NCBI GenBank assembly: GCA_025357775.1
Contig: JANXOQ010000208.1
Span: forward strand, 1-7,342
Direction: 5' to 3'
Length of the DNA stretch: 7,342 nt
Origin: Ferruginibacter sp.
Lineage (GTDB): Bacteria > Bacteroidota > Bacteroidia > Chitinophagales > Chitinophagaceae
In this document: in pieces, positions 6,229 to 7,342 of the stretch
How positions within the stretch are numbered: the first letter of the stretch is position 1
How the letters are laid out: every line of letters starts with the position of its first letter
Program-made: the position numbers and the translations under genes
The notes under the pieces: model-generated
Databases searched by the model: none
Seen by the model: only the letters and a program-made list of their open reading frames with translations
What the model was told of the DNA's origin: nothing

Positions 6229-6301
6229 GCGGAAGTAGCTCATTTGGTAGAGCGCGACCTTGCCAAGGTCGAGGTGGCCGGTTCGAGCCCGGTCTTCCGC
6301 T
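6229..6301 (+). tRNA. tRNA-Gly (anticodon GCC)
   Basis: A complete cloverleaf. The acceptor stem GCGGAAG pairs with CTTCCGC, with discriminator T at 6301. The D arm is GCTC/GAGC with loop ATTTGGTA, the anticodon stem CGACC/GGTCG encloses TTGCCAA with anticodon GCC, and the T arm GCCGG-TTCGAGC-CCGGT has the conserved TTCGA. No CCA is encoded. It decodes GGC and GGU. A strong terminator follows at once. Confidence 0.98.
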
Positions 6302-6302
6302 C

Positions 6303-6334
6303 AAAAAACTCCTGCAAAATGCGGGAGTTTTTTT
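6303..6334 (+). terminator. Intrinsic terminator after tRNA-Gly
   Basis: The stem ACTCCTGCA (6308-6316) pairs over nine positions, with one G-U wobble, with TGCGGGAGT (6320-6328) around an AAA loop, followed by a T run to 6334. The upstream A run can extend the stem. It starts two bases after the tRNA, so it should end the tRNA-Gly transcript, although some read-through into tRNA-Leu is possible. Confidence 0.9.
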
Positions 6335-6374
6335 ATACTCACCCCTTAATTTTTAAGGAGTTTGTAGAAAAAAT

Positions 6375-6460
6375 GCCCCGGTGGTGAAATTGGTAGACAC
6401 GCAGGACTTAAAATCCTGTTTACAGCAATGTAAGTAACGGTTCAACTCCGTTCCGGGGCA
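6375..6460 (+). tRNA. tRNA-Leu (anticodon TAA)
   Basis: A class II tRNA of 86 bases. The acceptor stem GCCCCGG (6375-6381) pairs with CCGGGGC (6453-6459), with discriminator A at 6460. The anticodon stem CAGGA/TCCTG encloses CTTAAAA with anticodon TAA. A long variable arm follows, and the T loop is TTCAACT. No CCA is encoded. It decodes UUA and UUG, codons much used in this AT-rich DNA. No TAnnTTTG element lies in the 40 bases between the tRNA-Gly terminator and this gene, so its promoter is unclear; read-through from tRNA-Gly is one option. Confidence 0.98.
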
Positions 6461-6466
6461 CTTATT

Positions 6467-6508
6467 AAAAAAGCTACAATCAAGTTTAACATTGATCTGT
6501 AGCTTTTT
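6467..6508 (+). terminator. Intrinsic terminator after tRNA-Leu
   Basis: GCTACA (6473-6478) pairs with TGTAGC (6498-6503), extended inward by ATCAA/TTGAT across a single bulged C, with an eight-base loop. It is flanked by an A run before and TTTTT after. Because of the A and T runs it could also work on the minus strand, where it would end transcription from the 137-residue gene. Confidence 0.9.
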
Positions 6509-6621
6509 ATTTTATTAGCAAAACAATCTAAGAAATCGTTTCTTTTAGTATCCTATTGTAAAATTTATATCCTTACTTTATTTTTAAATTAAGCTATGAT
6601 AATTCAAACCTGAATGACAAT

Positions 6622-7035
6622 TTAATTAAACGACCCCTCATTTAAAAACACCTTTGTCATTTCGTAAAAATGATTTTGTAAAACATGCAGTGGTATGGGT
6701 TCTGAAATAATACGTTGTTCATCTCTATACCAAATTTCCATTCTAGAAAAATCATTTTCCTTATGTATTAGCATACGAAAAGCTCCTTTCATATATTTCA
6801 CTGTAGTATCGTCGTTAACTATTTTTGAAAATTTAAAATTTGAAAGTTCAGCATCTGTTATTTCTATTGATGTAAGTTTTCCTTTGCCAGAATCAAACCA
6901 AAAGCCTTGCGCCCCTGTATTTATGCATAATTGTTTTGTTGCATTTTTTATTTCTTCTACTTCTCCCCTCTTTTTATCTCCGTCAAATTCTGCCATTACA
7001 TGATTTCCTTGTTTGAGTTCATTAAACTTTATCAT
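6622..7035 (-). CDS. Conserved-looking cytoplasmic protein, function unknown
   Basis: A 137-residue soluble protein with no signal peptide or membrane segment. I do not know a function. The N-terminus (1-30), KFNELKQGNHVMAEFDGDKK followed by RGEVEEIKN, has the look of a small SH3/KOW-like beta-barrel. The middle has IEITDAELSNFKF (57-69). The C-terminus has an EIWYRDEQ strand, EPIPLH, and HVLQNHFYEMTKVFL (118-132). This order resembles a Bacteroidota hypothetical family I recall, whose members end in a motif like YVHQLQNLYFALTG and carry a PI-L-T-e-x-L-x-x-x-G-F segment; that link is from memory and tentative. The start ATG is the only sensible one. Upstream TAAATTGA (7054-7061 on the minus strand) is a poor match to the -7 consensus. 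It follows the DUF3817-like gene on the same strand after 175 bases, so co-transcription is possible. Confidence 0.85.
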   Translation of the reverse strand: MIKFNELKQGNHVMAEFDGDKKRGEVEEIKNATKQLCINTGAQGFWFDSGKGKLTSIEITDAELSNFKFSKIVNDDTTVKYMKGAFRMLIHKENDFSRMEIWYRDEQRIISEPIPLHVLQNHFYEMTKVFLNEGSFN

Positions 7036-7210
7036 AGTTAGTTATTTTTAAATTCAATTTAGGTAAAAGATTTTAATTTTTTGATTTGTTGGTAATAAGA
7101 TATTTTAAAACACAAAAATAGACTTTATTTTTTTTTGTGTAAGTTAATTATAAAAATGAGGCACAATTCCAAGTATTCCTTATTTGCTTAAAATATATCC
7201 AAAAATATTT

Positions 7211-7342
7211 TTAGTTTATTGCAACTTTTTTGTTAAACAATTTCTTATCCGCCCAAAAAGTTCCAAATGGTATTAGTGAAACTACAAATGAAAGTACTAA
7301 TTTTTGGAAAGACCATTTAAAATTAAAAGAAACAATTAAAAG
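7211..7342 (-). CDS. DUF3817-like membrane protein, C-terminal fragment (cut by window edge)
   Basis: The minus-strand frame from the window end to TAA at 7211-7213 gives 43 residues without a stop. It has a hydrophobic segment, QKLVLSFVVSLIPFGTFW, followed by the basic end ADKKLFNKKVAIN. The IPFGTFWADKKL pattern matches the C-terminal end of DUF3817 (YdzA-like) small membrane proteins as I recall them; these are about 100 residues with three spans and of unknown function. The N-terminus lies outside the window, so length and start cannot be judged. Confidence 0.6.
   Translation of the reverse strand, partial: LLIVSFNFKWSFQKLVLSFVVSLIPFGTFWADKKLFNKKVAIN

Noticed and set aside
6343..6359. CCTTAA-TTT-TTAAGG hairpin between the two tRNAs
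   Set aside because: It is not followed by a T run and lies just after a good terminator; its role, if any, cannot be judged from the sequence.
6530..6544. AAGAAA-TCG-TTTCTT inverted repeat between tRNA-Leu and the 137-residue gene
   Set aside because: The stem is only six A/T-rich pairs with a three-base loop and no proper T run; the tRNA-Leu terminator nearby is much stronger.
6695..7003. Plus-strand open frame of 102 codons opposite the 137-residue gene
   Set aside because: A Ser/Phe-rich complement of a coherent soluble protein; the minus-strand reading is far more protein-like.
7190..7211. AAAATAT/ATATTTT inverted repeat after the DUF3817-like stop
   Set aside because: The seven-pair stem is all A/T in very AT-rich DNA; too weak to call a terminator.

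Overview
The window looks like chromosomal DNA of an AT-rich member of the Bacteroidota, probably of the Chitinophagaceae type (taxonomy is inferred, not tested). The evidence is low GC content, several genes preceded by the Bacteroidota sigma-factor -7 element TAnnTTTG instead of a clear Shine-Dalgarno sequence, exported lipoproteins with short signal peptides ending in an S-C or S-A-C lipobox, and a remnant of a Bacteroidota-type IS4-family transposase.

Layout. (1) Positions 10-3024, minus strand: a pair of exported lipoprotein genes. The upstream one is a di-heme cytochrome c peroxidase/MauG-family protein with two CxxCH motifs. The downstream one is a large protein that I read as a divergent relative of copper amine oxidases. 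It keeps the family's NY-x-Y cofactor-site pattern and its C-terminal VLWY region, but it has lost the histidines that bind copper. (2) Positions 3025-3630: a gene-poor stretch. It has a tetranucleotide repeat in the promoter region of the cytochrome gene, an unassigned stretch, and a decayed 3' end of an IS4-type transposase. (3) Positions 3631-4779, minus strand: an orphan membrane sensor histidine kinase, divergent from (4) 4841-5887, plus strand, a GT2-family glycosyltransferase. The glycosyltransferase is followed by a 67-residue single-span membrane protein (5936-6139). (5) Positions 6229-6508: tRNA-Gly(GCC) and tRNA-Leu(UAA), each followed by a convincing intrinsic terminator. (6) Positions 6622-7342, minus strand: a conserved-looking 137-residue protein of unknown function and, cut by the window edge, the C-terminus of a DUF3817-like membrane protein.

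How the genes may work together. The kinase, glycosyltransferase, small membrane protein and tRNAs look like ordinary chromosomal neighbours with separate promoters. The most interesting part is the lipoprotein pair. A MauG-like di-heme oxidase carries a Tyr where classical peroxidases have the axial Met. It sits directly upstream of an amine-oxidase-fold protein that should be unable to make its own quinone cofactor, because it lacks the copper ligands. MauG is known to complete the protein-derived cofactor of methylamine dehydrogenase, so an enzyme/substrate relationship between these two lipoproteins is a testable hypothesis. It is inference only. All family assignments rest on motif recognition by eye; no database search was run.
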